Virus record (IMG/VR): IMGVR_UViG_3300044535_001729
Location: 1 to 21,881 of that record
Length of the DNA stretch: 21,881 bases
Direction: 5' to 3' (one strand)
Source of the DNA: a virus
A model generated the notes under the pieces. It was not told the origin of the DNA. It did no database searches and was given only the letters and a program-made list of their open reading frames with translations. How positions within the stretch are numbered: the first letter of the stretch is position 1; each line of letters starts with the position of its first letter. Positions 5,056 through 11,861 of the stretch are shown piece after piece. Position numbers and translations under genes: made by a program.

Positions 5056-5691
5056 ATGAGTTACCTAGACAATGGTTCAACGCTTCGGTCGATGTTCCGA
5101 CTGATGCCCCCGCAACGCCACGATGCTGATCCGGATCGATCCGAGGTTCTGGCCTACATTCGTGAGAATCTTAGATGTGAGCTTGGCCGTGCAATACGCG
5201 CATTCAACTCTATGAGGAACAAGAAGTCCCAGGTGATTGTATATGACATGGTTCATAGGCAGTGGCGTGGGTGTGACTGGGTGCCTCCGGAGGATGAGGA
5301 CAAGGTTTCGCTGCTCTTGAGAACCATCAATGAGCTGAAGCGTGACGTTGCGTATCTGAAGACTTCGGTGAAGAAGCACGAGAGGTTGTTTGGCCAACTG
5401 GAGCGTAAGCGATCGCGCAAGCGCGAGGAGGAGGAGCCCGACTCCGATGTTGAGGCTCAGGAACAGAAAAGCTCCCCGGATGTGAATCCTGAGGAGCTCG
5501 AGCGTAAGAAGAGGGAAGAGGAAGATGCGGCTTACGATAAGTCTTCCAAGGAGTTTTGGGGTGCTATCCTCGCCGAAATGAACGACGAGCCGGTGGCTTC
5601 GGCTGCTTCAACTCGGCCCCGGTCATCACCATGGGATTCCACTGCTCCCACACAATCCCACTTGGAGAATGCTGAAGATGTAGTGAGTTAG
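5056..5691 (+). CDS. MPPxRHD family protein, paralogue A (charged, unknown function)
   Basis: A 211-residue protein. Residues 1-80 (MSYLDNGSTLRSMFRLMPP, RHDADPDRSEVLAYI, AIRAFNSMR, RQWRGCDWVPP) align with the product of 15629-16132. A coiled-coil-like helix follows (about 80-115, INELKRDVAYLKTSVKKHER). The rest is a long Lys/Arg/Glu/Asp-rich, probably disordered region ending in a Ser/Thr/Pro-rich tail. ATG 5056 is chosen because homology with the paralogue starts at MSYL and the proposed promoter leaves no room upstream. The last 128 bases overlap the convergent primase-helicase gene. No catalytic motif is visible; a nucleic-acid or scaffold role is possible. Confidence 0.8.
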   Translation: MSYLDNGSTLRSMFRLMPPQRHDADPDRSEVLAYIRENLRCELGRAIRAFNSMRNKKSQVIVYDMVHRQWRGCDWVPPEDEDKVSLLLRTINELKRDVAYLKTSVKKHERLFGQLERKRSRKREEEEPDSDVEAQEQKSSPDVNPEELERKKREEEDAAYDKSSKEFWGAILAEMNDEPVASAASTRPRSSPWDSTAPTQSHLENAEDVVS

Positions 5692-7414
5692 CATCCAGCC
5701 TTGATCCGCGCTTGCAGAAGGCCAGTTGGAACCGTCGAGGCTTCGACTGGCCTACTTCTACCAAGACCGCGATCTCCCGCGCCCAGTTAGCGAGTTCGCT
5801 GGATCCGAACCCGGAGTGGGCGAGTTCCATGGTGGTCATGGGTTCGCCGTCCTTCCGCTGGGCTTTGGAGATGTGGTGCATCCAGATCCAAGCGACCTTG
5901 GTCTGGTGGAGGATGGGCTGGAGCTTGTTCCGAAGGAACGTGCTGACCTCGCCCTGGTCGCTGAGGTCTCCCCCGAAGTAGGAGAAGAGCGGGTCACCGA
6001 TGATGACATCGAGCTTCGATCGGGTGATGAATCTCTTCGCGTAGGCCAGGAATGCGTCACCGGTGCGGACGGCCTCGGTGCGGAAGTGCAGGTTCTCTTG
6101 GAGGATGCGGATGTCGGGCGTGTGCATGTTCAGCCCCTTGATGACGCCCTTGAATGCTTCGGCGAGGTCGCCCTTGTCGTTCTCGGCTTGGACGATACCG
6201 ATGCGGAGTGGTCGTACAGGTGCAACACCGAAGAAGTCCCTGCCCATGGCCCACTGGATGACGATCTGCATCATCAGGGATGACTTCCCGATGCCGGTGC
6301 CACCGGAGATGATCATGGAGGAGCCGCGTGTGAGCCACCGTTTGCCGATGAGGTTATCCGGATCGTTGTCCGGGTCGAAGTTGATGAGGTCTTTGACCGT
6401 GACGACGGTGGCCTTGTCATCATCGGTCTCCCGATCGGTGAGCCAATCTTCCCATGATCGAGCGCCGAGGTTGATGTCCAACAGCTTCTGCTTCTCTTCC
6501 CCCCGCCAGGAGCCGGGGAGCCGGGAGAAGCGCGATGGGTTCTTGTTCTTGGGATCGACATCGGGGATTGCCGAGTAGATGAGGTCCCTGCGGGCGTCCC
6601 ATTCCTTGCGGTTGGGGGCATCGACACGGACCCATGCATGGATGGACTTGCCACCGGAGTCGATGAGGACGCTGATGGGAAGGCCCGAGGAGCGGAGGAG
6701 CTGTTCCTGCTCGGCCTTGGGTTTGGAATCGAACTCCACCAGGACATGGCGGTACGCGCTGACATCGTTGTCGGAGCCGCTGTAGAGGTTGGGCTTGAAC
6801 GGGTTGATGCGTACGAAGACGCCATCGGTTCGGTCGCTGCGGAACAGGATGGACTCGGGATCATCGAAGCGAGCGATCCAGTCCTCGAGGGGAAGGAAGG
6901 AGCCGGCACTGATTGGCCTACCATCCTCGACCTGCTCGCAGATGCAGACCACCTCGGTGGCCGCGAAGGCGGATGTGAGGAAACGCTTAAACTCCGAGGC
7001 GTCGTGCGAGGCCGGTATGGGGGCTGCGGGCGGGTTTGATGGCGCGGACGGCTCCACGGACCCCTCTGGTACCCGCGGAGGCTCCACAGGCTTTGGCCTA
7101 CTGAACCGCACCCGTGTCAGGTCCAATGGCTCAGCGGGGCTGCTTGTTGAGGAATTGGCGAGGTGCCCGCGGGGCTTGGAGTGGGACTTCTCATTGGCCT
7201 GTCGGATCTTGTGGAGGAGTTCGCGGTCCTGCCAGGGTGGTTGGCATGAGCGGTTCCAATCGGACAGGAGTGTGAATGCGTCTGTGTCTGATAGGCCGAA
7301 GCCGTGGACGAGGCCAACGGCGGCGGTGTAGGTTTGTGAGTGCCCTCCGGATCCGGAGATGGCTGGCGGTACCTTGGCGAGCCAAAGCGCCGCTCGTTCG
7401 AGGAGCGTTGTCAT
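5564..7414 (-). CDS. Primase-helicase replication protein (AEP-like primase plus RepA/AAA_25-like ATPase)
   Basis: This 616-residue protein probably primes and unwinds DNA at the phage fork. Residues 1-75 (LAKVPPAISGSGGHSQTY...WNRSCQPPW...ELLHKI) resemble the helical domain found with phage primases. After a Pro-rich linker, residues 150-325 look like an archaeo-eukaryotic-type primase, with HVLVEFDSK (acidic pair), SGLPISVLIDSGGKSIHAWV and FSRLPGS. Residues 355-580 are a RepA/DnaB-like ATPase: Walker A GGTGIGKSS (371-379), Walker B LDVIIGDP (468-475) and MHHISK (512-517). The start codon lies 20 bases after the preceding gene. It is the last gene of the long minus-strand replication arm. Its 3' end overlaps the convergent gene at 5056-5691 by 128 bases. 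Confidence 0.93.
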   Translation of the reverse strand: MTTLLERAALWLAKVPPAISGSGGHSQTYTAAVGLVHGFGLSDTDAFTLLSDWNRSCQPPWQDRELLHKIRQANEKSHSKPRGHLANSSTSSPAEPLDLTRVRFSRPKPVEPPRVPEGSVEPSAPSNPPAAPIPASHDASEFKRFLTSAFAATEVVCICEQVEDGRPISAGSFLPLEDWIARFDDPESILFRSDRTDGVFVRINPFKPNLYSGSDNDVSAYRHVLVEFDSKPKAEQEQLLRSSGLPISVLIDSGGKSIHAWVRVDAPNRKEWDARRDLIYSAIPDVDPKNKNPSRFSRLPGSWRGEEKQKLLDINLGARSWEDWLTDRETDDDKATVVTVKDLINFDPDNDPDNLIGKRWLTRGSSMIISGGTGIGKSSLMMQIVIQWAMGRDFFGVAPVRPLRIGIVQAENDKGDLAEAFKGVIKGLNMHTPDIRILQENLHFRTEAVRTGDAFLAYAKRFITRSKLDVIIGDPLFSYFGGDLSDQGEVSTFLRNKLQPILHQTKVAWIWMHHISKAQRKDGEPMTTMELAHSGFGSSELANWAREIAVLVEVGQSKPRRFQLAFCKRGSRLDANSLHLQHSPSGIVWEQWNPMVMTGAELKQPKPPARRSFRRG

Positions 7415-7434
7415 GTCGTTGATTTGTTGCTGGA

Positions 7435-7701
7435 CTACGGACTGGTATCGAACGTGGACGAATCGTCTTGTTCGAGTGGCGGGCTATCCTTGGTGATCCA
7501 TGTGTGGTAGGCTCGAGTCTTCTTTGGGTAGGAGATCCACCCTTTCTTGATGCCGTATTCGATGAGGCGAGGTGCGTCCTCGATGAGCTTTCGGTTGATG
7601 TCGCTCATGGTGGTACGTTCCTCTGCGGTCAATGGGGCTGGCTTCTTGTTGGTTTCAAGGCGGCATTCGTACCATGGCTGCTCGTGTCTTGGGGTCTTCA
7701 T
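7435..7701 (-). CDS. Hypothetical small protein
   Basis: An 88-residue protein starting MKTPRHEQPWYECRLE, with a helical middle (INRKLIEDAPRLIEYGIKKGW) and an acidic tail. The start is fixed by an ATGA overlap with the upstream stop (7698-7701). It directly precedes the primase-helicase and is likely cotranscribed with it. No recognised domain, membrane segment or metal site is seen. Confidence 0.65.
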   Translation of the reverse strand: MKTPRHEQPWYECRLETNKKPAPLTAEERTTMSDINRKLIEDAPRLIEYGIKKGWISYPKKTRAYHTWITKDSPPLEQDDSSTFDTSP

Positions 7702-7943
7702 GTGGGGAGGATGCGAGCCAGGATACAATTGCAGTAGGTACCCTTGGTTTTGGAGTTACATCGAGAATGATGCACAGGATTGGAGATGACGTGTGCAGTG
7801 AGGTCGCTCGTGAGCTTGACCATGTCAGTGAGACGACTTGCTGCTTCGAGGCAGAGGGCTTGCGCGACTCCATCTGGTGATTCGATTTGGGAGCTGACGA
7901 TCTTGAGTGCCGTTACGATGTCGTGTGTTGAGGACTGGTTCAT
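7698..7943 (-). CDS. Small helical phage protein
   Basis: An 81-residue protein whose N-terminal half (VTALKIVSSQIESPDGVAQA, LEAASRLTDMV) matches a common small phage pattern, 'ALRIVxxxIxxxDGVAxxxIAEAAxRLEE'. The gene at 10424-10621 has a related segment, so the two may be distant paralogues. The C-terminal part contains two Cys (CNSKTKGTYCNC) without a clear zinc motif. It starts one base after the previous stop and overlaps the next gene by 4 bp. The function is unknown. Confidence 0.65.
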   Translation of the reverse strand: MNQSSTHDIVTALKIVSSQIESPDGVAQALCLEAASRLTDMVKLTSDLTAHVISNPVHHSRCNSKTKGTYCNCILARILPT

Positions 7944-7944
7944 G

Positions 7945-8208
7945 TTATTTCTGTTTGTGGATTATGATGCCGTTGCCCTTGGCGTCGGTGAGTTCGACTG
8001 ATCGGACGTCTTCGAGGCGGGCCAAGGTCTTGATCATCTCGATGGGATCATGGGCTTGAGCGACACAGGTGAGATGGATGTCTCCGTCGCCGTGGATCAC
8101 TTTGAGGTCTTGCTTGGTACGATCCCTTGTAATGCGGATGGTCCGCCCCTCCGAGAGGCGGACCACCTTGATTGATTCAACGAGTGGGTATTGGTGACGG
8201 TTGCTCAT
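7945..8208 (-). CDS. Hypothetical small protein
   Basis: An 87-residue, mostly beta-strand-like protein (SIKVVRLSEGRTIRITRD, TKQDLKVIHGDGDIHLTC) with a helix (DPIEMIKTLARLEDV) and a Lys-rich end. The ATG at 8208 shares ATGA with the stop of the HTH/alpha-CTD-like gene upstream, so the two are probably translationally coupled. No family is recognised. Confidence 0.65.
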   Translation of the reverse strand: MSNRHQYPLVESIKVVRLSEGRTIRITRDRTKQDLKVIHGDGDIHLTCVAQAHDPIEMIKTLARLEDVRSVELTDAKGNGIIIHKQK

Positions 8209-8744
8209 GTTTGAAGGCCGCAGTGAGGACACTTCTTACCGCTGAATGATTCAAGCGGTTTGACTTCGAGCCATTGGCAGAGGTCGGTGTAGGACTTGCG
8301 ACCGAAGTTGTCCCACTTGAAAGGAGCGATCTCCCTAGATAGAACCGCGTTGCGAGCGGCCTCCTTGGATTTCAATTCGAGGAAGTCCATCAGCTTGGCG
8401 TTACGAACGCTGAGCCCGTAGGTCCACTTGGCCCGCTCGATATCGCGCTGCTGACCGGCTTTGATGATCTGATAGACCCGCTGCTTGGACATCTTGAAGT
8501 GTTCACCGATGAGACGATAGGTGAGCCCTTCTGATCGCAGCTTGTTAACTTGATCGATTGAATCGCTGAGTTTCATGTATATTCGCTTCTTGTCCTTCTT
8601 CTTCTTACTAACTGCCACTAACTCAAAGGTGTTTGTATTGCTCGGTACCTCTTCTGTGCTTTGTGGCACTGGACACACAGGCCGTGCTTGATTATGCATC
8701 CGCATCCCAAGCAATCGGCCAATTCGTGACATAACTGTTTCCAT
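8205..8744 (-). CDS. HTH protein with an RNA polymerase alpha-CTD-like domain
   Basis: This 179-residue protein is probably a transcription regulator. After a variable, Lys-rich N-terminal region, residues about 60-95 form an HTH (VNKLRSEGLTYRLIGEHFKM, SKQRVYQIIK) like sigma-region-4 or resolvase-type motifs. Residues about 110-165 (GLSVRNAKLMDFL, then WDNFGRKSYTDLCQWLEV) resemble the helix-hairpin-helix C-terminal domain of the RNA polymerase alpha subunit, which has 'LxVRxxNxL' and 'NxGxKSLxEI'. The end is KCPHCGLQT, a single CxxC. The start at 8744 is preferred because AGAGGAAC lies 7-8 bases upstream; a start at 8801 would overlap the previous gene by 44 bp and 8573 is an internal alternative. 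It is coupled to the next gene by ATGA. Confidence 0.78.
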   Translation of the reverse strand: METVMSRIGRLLGMRMHNQARPVCPVPQSTEEVPSNTNTFELVAVSKKKKDKKRIYMKLSDSIDQVNKLRSEGLTYRLIGEHFKMSKQRVYQIIKAGQQRDIERAKWTYGLSVRNAKLMDFLELKSKEAARNAVLSREIAPFKWDNFGRKSYTDLCQWLEVKPLESFSGKKCPHCGLQT

Positions 8745-8757
8745 CGTTGTAGTTCCT

Positions 8758-9003
8758 CTATTGTTGTTTGTTGTTTTTGCTGTTCTTGATGTTCCATACA
8801 CATGACAGTGAGATGTTGTACTTTTTGGACAACTCTGGGTAAGTGCGTGACTTGTCCTCTTTCAGGATGGCATCCCGGATCTCGGTTGGAACAGCCGGCC
8901 ACCGCCGGTTGATCCGAGGGTTCGGATCCTTGAACGGAGTGACGTGGCCCACCATGCGAGACATGGACTCCTTGGTCAACCCCAATTGTTGAAGTATCGT
9001 CAT
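8758..9003 (-). CDS. Small HTH DNA-binding protein
   Basis: An 81-residue protein. The first part is polar and helical (MTILQQLGLTKESMSRMV). The C-terminal half has a clear helix-turn-helix (AILKEDKSRTYPELSKKYNI then SLSCVWNIKNSK), like small phage regulators of the transposase-HTH type. The SD AGAAGGGG is at the correct distance from the ATG. It lies just before the HTH/alpha-CTD-like gene, so two regulators are adjacent in this operon. Confidence 0.7.
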   Translation of the reverse strand: MTILQQLGLTKESMSRMVGHVTPFKDPNPRINRRWPAVPTEIRDAILKEDKSRTYPELSKKYNISLSCVWNIKNSKNNKQQ

Positions 9004-9012
9004 TTTCCCCTT

Positions 9013-9558
9013 CTATTCGCAGGTGTAGATTTTGTCGGTGGTTCGCAGGCCGGTGGGCCATTGAGGTTCGGTGAATGACTTCTCGATGAAGATGACCTTG
9101 TCGGTGGGCTGGATGGTGAGTCGTTCGCCATCGGTTCGGATGAACATGAATTCCTTGGCTTGGTTGGGTTGTCGGCTCCAGCTATCGCCGATGGGAGCGG
9201 CGGTGAAGAGGTAGTCGCCGGTGATGATTTGATCGGCGCATTTGACCTGGCATTCGAGTCCTCGGAGGAAGGTGTACTCGATGGTGGTGAAGTCGGTGCC
9301 GTAGCAGTCCCATCGCTGGGCTTGCTGCGGTGTCCATTCAAGCTCTGGATCGGAGCTGAATGCTAGCGCGTGCGGTGGCACCGCCCGGTAGACGGCCCCG
9401 CATTCAAGCATGATGGTGCAGCCCCACATCCGACCTGGGATGGATACTAGGCCAAACCAGACGCAGGGGATGAATGCTGCCCCGGATAATCCGAGGAAGG
9501 ATGCTTCGACGAAGCAGTACTGATGGTGAGGCAATTGGCCTGCTTGTGAGTAGATCAT
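9013..9558 (-). CDS. Conserved phage hypothetical protein (181 aa)
   Basis: A 181-residue protein beginning MIYSQAGQLPHHQYCFVEAS. It has GRMWGCTIMLECGAVYRAVP, RWDCYGTDFTTIEYTFLRGL and GDYLFTAAPIGDSWS segments and a beta-rich C-terminus (KEFMFIRTDGERLTIQPTDK). Proteins with this pattern recur in phages and integrated elements, with no function that I know. The start is fixed by ATGA overlap with the upstream coiled-coil gene. It is larger than its neighbours and well supported. It looks beta-rich and cytoplasmic, with no signal peptide. Confidence 0.78.
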   Translation of the reverse strand: MIYSQAGQLPHHQYCFVEASFLGLSGAAFIPCVWFGLVSIPGRMWGCTIMLECGAVYRAVPPHALAFSSDPELEWTPQQAQRWDCYGTDFTTIEYTFLRGLECQVKCADQIITGDYLFTAAPIGDSWSRQPNQAKEFMFIRTDGERLTIQPTDKVIFIEKSFTEPQWPTGLRTTDKIYTCE

Positions 9559-9740
9559 GGGTAGTCTGGTAGGGCTTTCTTGAGTTCGATCAGGGTGCAG
9601 TTGTCTCCGTCGGCCAGATGCCGATTGGCTTCGAGTGTGGATCGGATGGCTGTCTCCAGCCGCTTGATCCGTTCCTTGGCCTCCTCCAGTTCTTTCCAAG
9701 TCTTCACTGCGTCGATGGTTCTCATTTCTTCGATGGTCAT
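9555..9740 (-). CDS. Small coiled-coil protein 1
   Basis: A 61-residue, mostly helical protein with heptad-like WKELEEAKERIKRLETAIR followed by ANRHLADGDNCTLIELKKAL. It starts in an ATGA overlap with the gene before it and ends in one with the gene after it. Its 'RIKRLE' core recurs in the coiled-coil genes at 10212, 10424 and 10618. The role is unknown; the helices could mediate oligomerisation. Confidence 0.65.
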   Translation of the reverse strand: MTIEEMRTIDAVKTWKELEEAKERIKRLETAIRSTLEANRHLADGDNCTLIELKKALPDYP

Positions 9741-9940
9741 GGTTTCTTCGTAAGTGACTTGATGTACTTGTTCCTCTGCCGTGGTGTTAGACCGATGATG
9801 TAATGTAGCACCTCAACCGCGTTGATTGAGTGGAGCAATTTCCAGTACGGTCTTGCGGCATCGAGTTCCTTCGCTCGCTCAATGTCCACAACCAGCACCT
9901 CGCTGGTCATGGTGTGTCGGTAGATGAATGCGGGATTCAT
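9737..9940 (-). CDS. Hypothetical small protein
   Basis: A 67-residue helical protein (VVDIERAKELDAARPYWKLL, HSINAVEVLHYIIGLT, RQRNKYIKSL). The strong SD GAAGGAGGAGG precedes the ATG, which shares ATGA with the upstream zinc-ribbon-like gene. No family is recognised. An alternative start nine residues in (MTSEVL) has weaker support. Confidence 0.62.
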   Translation of the reverse strand: MNPAFIYRHTMTSEVLVVDIERAKELDAARPYWKLLHSINAVEVLHYIIGLTPRQRNKYIKSLTKKP

Positions 9941-10215
9941 TCCTCCTCCTTCACTTTGCCGGTGTCTGGGTCAACGATTCCAAGACTGATGGCGTTGAAT
10001 AGGATCGTGTTGCCGCAGGTACGACAGGAAACTAGGATCAGTGGAGCAATAGCCGCACCGGGGCAGTGGTTTCCTTCGTTGTATTGCTGAACCTGATGGA
10101 TGCCAGAGATGTCCCATCGGGTACTTTTGGAGCAGATTGGACATGGCCTGTTGCCAGTCCAGACTTCATTGATCCTCCGAATTATGAGGCGATTCTGTGA
10201 TTCATTGAGTTTCAT
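9937..10215 (-). CDS. Zinc-ribbon-like small protein
   Basis: A 92-residue protein starting MKLNESQNRLIIRRINEVW. It has two CxxC knuckles, CPIC (after NRP) and CRTC (in VSCRTCGNTILFNAISL), spaced like a treble-clef or zinc ribbon. It ends in an acidic DPDTGKVKEEE tail. Small phage proteins with this two-knuckle layout followed by GNTxFFNA are common. The function is unknown, possibly nucleic-acid or protein binding. The ATG at 10215 is chosen for its ATGA overlap with the upstream stop and the SD GGAGGGAAG. Confidence 0.72.
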   Translation of the reverse strand: MKLNESQNRLIIRRINEVWTGNRPCPICSKSTRWDISGIHQVQQYNEGNHCPGAAIAPLILVSCRTCGNTILFNAISLGIVDPDTGKVKEEE

Positions 10216-10427
10216 CTTCCCTCCAACCATTTTTCGAGGTCATGGAGTTCATCCACTTTGGCTTCGAGTTCTTTGATGCGTTTATTCGCTCCAGCCAGTT
10301 GCCTCTCTAGCTGACGGGCGAAGCCAGCCTTCACGAAGTGCTGGAACGCCACCGTGACAACCGGCTGTCGGTCTGTGCGCGGGGTTTTGCTGACGACCTT
10401 TTTGTTGGCGTTAACAAGATGGCTCAC
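10212..10427 (-). CDS. Small coiled-coil protein 2 (GTG start)
   Basis: A 71-residue protein with a basic N-terminus (ANKKVVSKTPRTDRQ), a helical middle (FQHFVKAGFARQLERQLAGA) and a coiled-coil end (NKRIKELEAKVDELHDLEKW). It starts at GTG 10427, which shares GTGA with the upstream stop and has the near-perfect SD AAGGAGGTGA, so the rare start codon is well supported. 'SKTPRTDxxx' openings with coiled coils are frequent in phage accessory proteins. Confidence 0.65.
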   Translation of the reverse strand: MSHLVNANKKVVSKTPRTDRQPVVTVAFQHFVKAGFARQLERQLAGANKRIKELEAKVDELHDLEKWLEGR

Positions 10428-10621
10428 AACTTCACCTCCTTCTCATTCCACAGCAGCAGATCGGCGCGGAGAGCGTCGTTCTCCTCCTCCAGCCGCTTGA
10501 TGCGGTCTTGCTGTTCTTCCAGTCGCTGTGCTGCTTCAGCAATCGCTACTGAGACAACGCCGTCATTACCGTCGGATACGATTCGCATCGCTTTGATCAG
10601 TGTTTCGGTTGAGCTTCTCAC
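10424..10621 (-). CDS. Small coiled-coil protein 3 (GTG start)
   Basis: A 65-residue protein from GTG 10621, which shares GTGA with the upstream stop and follows AAGGAGG by 8 bases. An upstream TTG at 10648 is less likely. The N-terminal part (LIKAMRIVSDGNDGVVSVAI, AEAAQRLEEQ) resembles the protein at 7698-7943. The rest is a coiled coil (QDRIKRLEEENDALRADLLL). The segment coding for LQDRIKRLEE is nearly identical in DNA to one in the next gene upstream (10699-10725), indicating duplication. Confidence 0.65.
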   Translation of the reverse strand: MRSSTETLIKAMRIVSDGNDGVVSVAIAEAAQRLEEQQDRIKRLEEENDALRADLLLWNEKEVKL

Positions 10622-10869
10622 GGCTTGGCCTCCTTGGCTTCTGTCCAAATTCTTACTCTGGCCGCATATTCAAAGGGGCAGATTGCTTCATCCCCCGCCT
10701 CCTCCAGTCGCTTGATGCGGTCTTGAAGCCGCAGGTTTTCTTCATCCAGAATTTGCTGCTGCCGGATGATTGAGTTTGCCGCGTTGAGTTCGCGTTCGAT
10801 CATCCTGATCCGCATCCCCAGATCGGCCACGTTGTGCGGAGTTGAGTCTGATATTGGGGTGTCGCTCAT
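10618..10869 (-). CDS. Small coiled-coil protein 4
   Basis: An 83-residue protein with a polar start (MSDTPISDSTPHNV), a long helix (GMRIRMIERELNAANSIIRQ, then EENLRLQDRIKRLEEAGDE) and a Lys/Ala-rich end. The SD AAGGAG and ATGA overlaps at both ends fit the surrounding operon. It is related to its downstream neighbour through the DRIKRLEE segment. It is probably a self-associating helical protein of unknown function. Confidence 0.65.
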   Translation of the reverse strand: MSDTPISDSTPHNVADLGMRIRMIERELNAANSIIRQQQILDEENLRLQDRIKRLEEAGDEAICPFEYAARVRIWTEAKEAKP

Positions 10870-11051
10870 TTACACTCCTTCCATTTGAACTGCGGTTTAC
10901 CGCTTGCGTCGTTTGTGTAGTAGGCGGCTCCTGCGAGGATGGCTTCTTTTCTCAGTGCCGTGTCACCTCTGGTGAATCCTAAGATAATTCCGATGATGAA
11001 CATGCTCACAGCAACTGCGCCTGTGAGTTTTGCTAAAGTGTCGTCGCTCAT
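10866..11051 (-). CDS. Small membrane protein
   Basis: A 61-residue protein with one hydrophobic helix at residues about 8-26 (LTGAVAVSMFIIGIILGF). A charged stretch (TRGDTALRKEA) and a polar Lys-rich end follow. Strong SD (GGGGAGG) and 4-bp overlaps on both sides support translation. It is likely anchored in the inner membrane by its single helix; the role is unknown. Confidence 0.65.
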   Translation of the reverse strand: MSDDTLAKLTGAVAVSMFIIGIILGFTRGDTALRKEAILAGAAYYTNDASGKPQFKWKECK

Positions 11052-11320
11052 TTCGCCTCCCCCCTCGCTTTGAGCATCGCGTCGGCTGCTTTGAATGAAT
11101 CCTCAGCAAGGTTTGCAAAGTGTTCGTTTTTTGTGGGAAAGGAATTCTGATTCGCGCAAAACCCCTGCAACGCAGCCGCCGCGAAGTAGTCTCTGACAGT
11201 GATACCAGATCTCGAACCGTAATGGGTCATGCAAGGTTGACCGTCTTGATAGAATCCATGCGTTGTCGCGGTTGCAGCAGTTGGAAACGCCGGTCCTCCG
11301 TCGTTGATTGGTGCGCTCAT
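11048..11320 (-). CDS. Conserved phage hypothetical protein
   Basis: A 90-residue protein starting MSAPINDGGPAFPTA, then GITVRDYFAAAALQGFCAN and a helical end (NLAEDSFKAADAMLKARGEA). Proteins with 'NDGGPAFP...GMSLRDYFAAAALQG...AxxAYxxADAMLxAR' are among the most common small phage proteins, of unknown function. The start at 11320 is set by ATGA overlap and the SD GGAGGAGGGG. Confidence 0.78.
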   Translation of the reverse strand: MSAPINDGGPAFPTAATATTHGFYQDGQPCMTHYGSRSGITVRDYFAAAALQGFCANQNSFPTKNEHFANLAEDSFKAADAMLKARGEAK

Positions 11321-11667
11321 TTCCCCTCCTCCATCACCCCGCACGGAAGCCATGTTTTACCGCCGTCAATGCTGTGTTCGTATTTTTCACACCAATCCTT
11401 TCTGTTCTCTTCGCTAGATGTGCGGTCGATCAACCAACGTGTTTTGGGGTATTCACGATTCCTCGCCTGCATTCCCAGCGGCACCTCGTCCGCAGTCCAC
11501 GGTCGGAGGACAGGGGTGGGTTTGATGCGGTACATTTTTGTGTCGTTACCCCAGTTCCAATACGGATCATCTGCTGTTGCAGTAGGTGTACGCATTGATA
11601 TCAATTCCTTCCCATCCACAAATGCCTGCATTACTTTGATGGCTTCTTTGGTTTGTTCGATGTTCAT
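11317..11667 (-). CDS. Phage hypothetical protein with substrate-strip-like repeats
   Basis: A 116-residue protein. It has a helix (TKEAIKVMQAFVDGKEL) followed by YWNWGNDTKMYRIKP, and later EKYEHSIDGGKTWLPCGVM. The 'EAIKVMQAFVDGKxI...YRIKP' pattern recurs in small phage proteins of unknown function. The start at 11667 is supported by ATGA overlap and GGAGG upstream. It sits in the chained operon and has no membrane or signal segment. Confidence 0.7.
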   Translation of the reverse strand: MNIEQTKEAIKVMQAFVDGKELISMRTPTATADDPYWNWGNDTKMYRIKPTPVLRPWTADEVPLGMQARNREYPKTRWLIDRTSSEENRKDWCEKYEHSIDGGKTWLPCGVMEEGK

Positions 11668-11861
11668 TCGGTTTCCTCCACCTTCACCATCGGAACAAAG
11701 TCCAATCGGTTGCTCTCGTCGATTGCGATTCCCCAATTGTTCCTGCGGCAGGACAGTTCGGTGGCGTTGTACACTTCCGCCACCTTCTCGTCCGGCAGGT
11801 AAATGGACAGCAGTCCTTTGAATGTTAGTCGTACCGTCTCTGATTTGTTTTGCTCGCTCAT
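11664..11861 (-). CDS. Hypothetical small protein
   Basis: A 65-residue protein (KSETVRLTFKGLLSIYLPDE, then YNATELSCRRNNWGIAIDES, ending FVPMVKVEETE), mixed alpha/beta and acidic at the end. The SD AGGAGG sits at the right distance and the start shares ATGA with the upstream RHH-like gene. No domain is recognised. Confidence 0.65.
   Translation of the reverse strand: MSEQNKSETVRLTFKGLLSIYLPDEKVAEVYNATELSCRRNNWGIAIDESNRLDFVPMVKVEETE

Noticed and set aside
5726-6924. Long plus- and minus-strand frames inside the primase-helicase gene
   Set aside because: They mirror the coding bias of the primase-helicase gene, lack start signals and have no recognisable domains.
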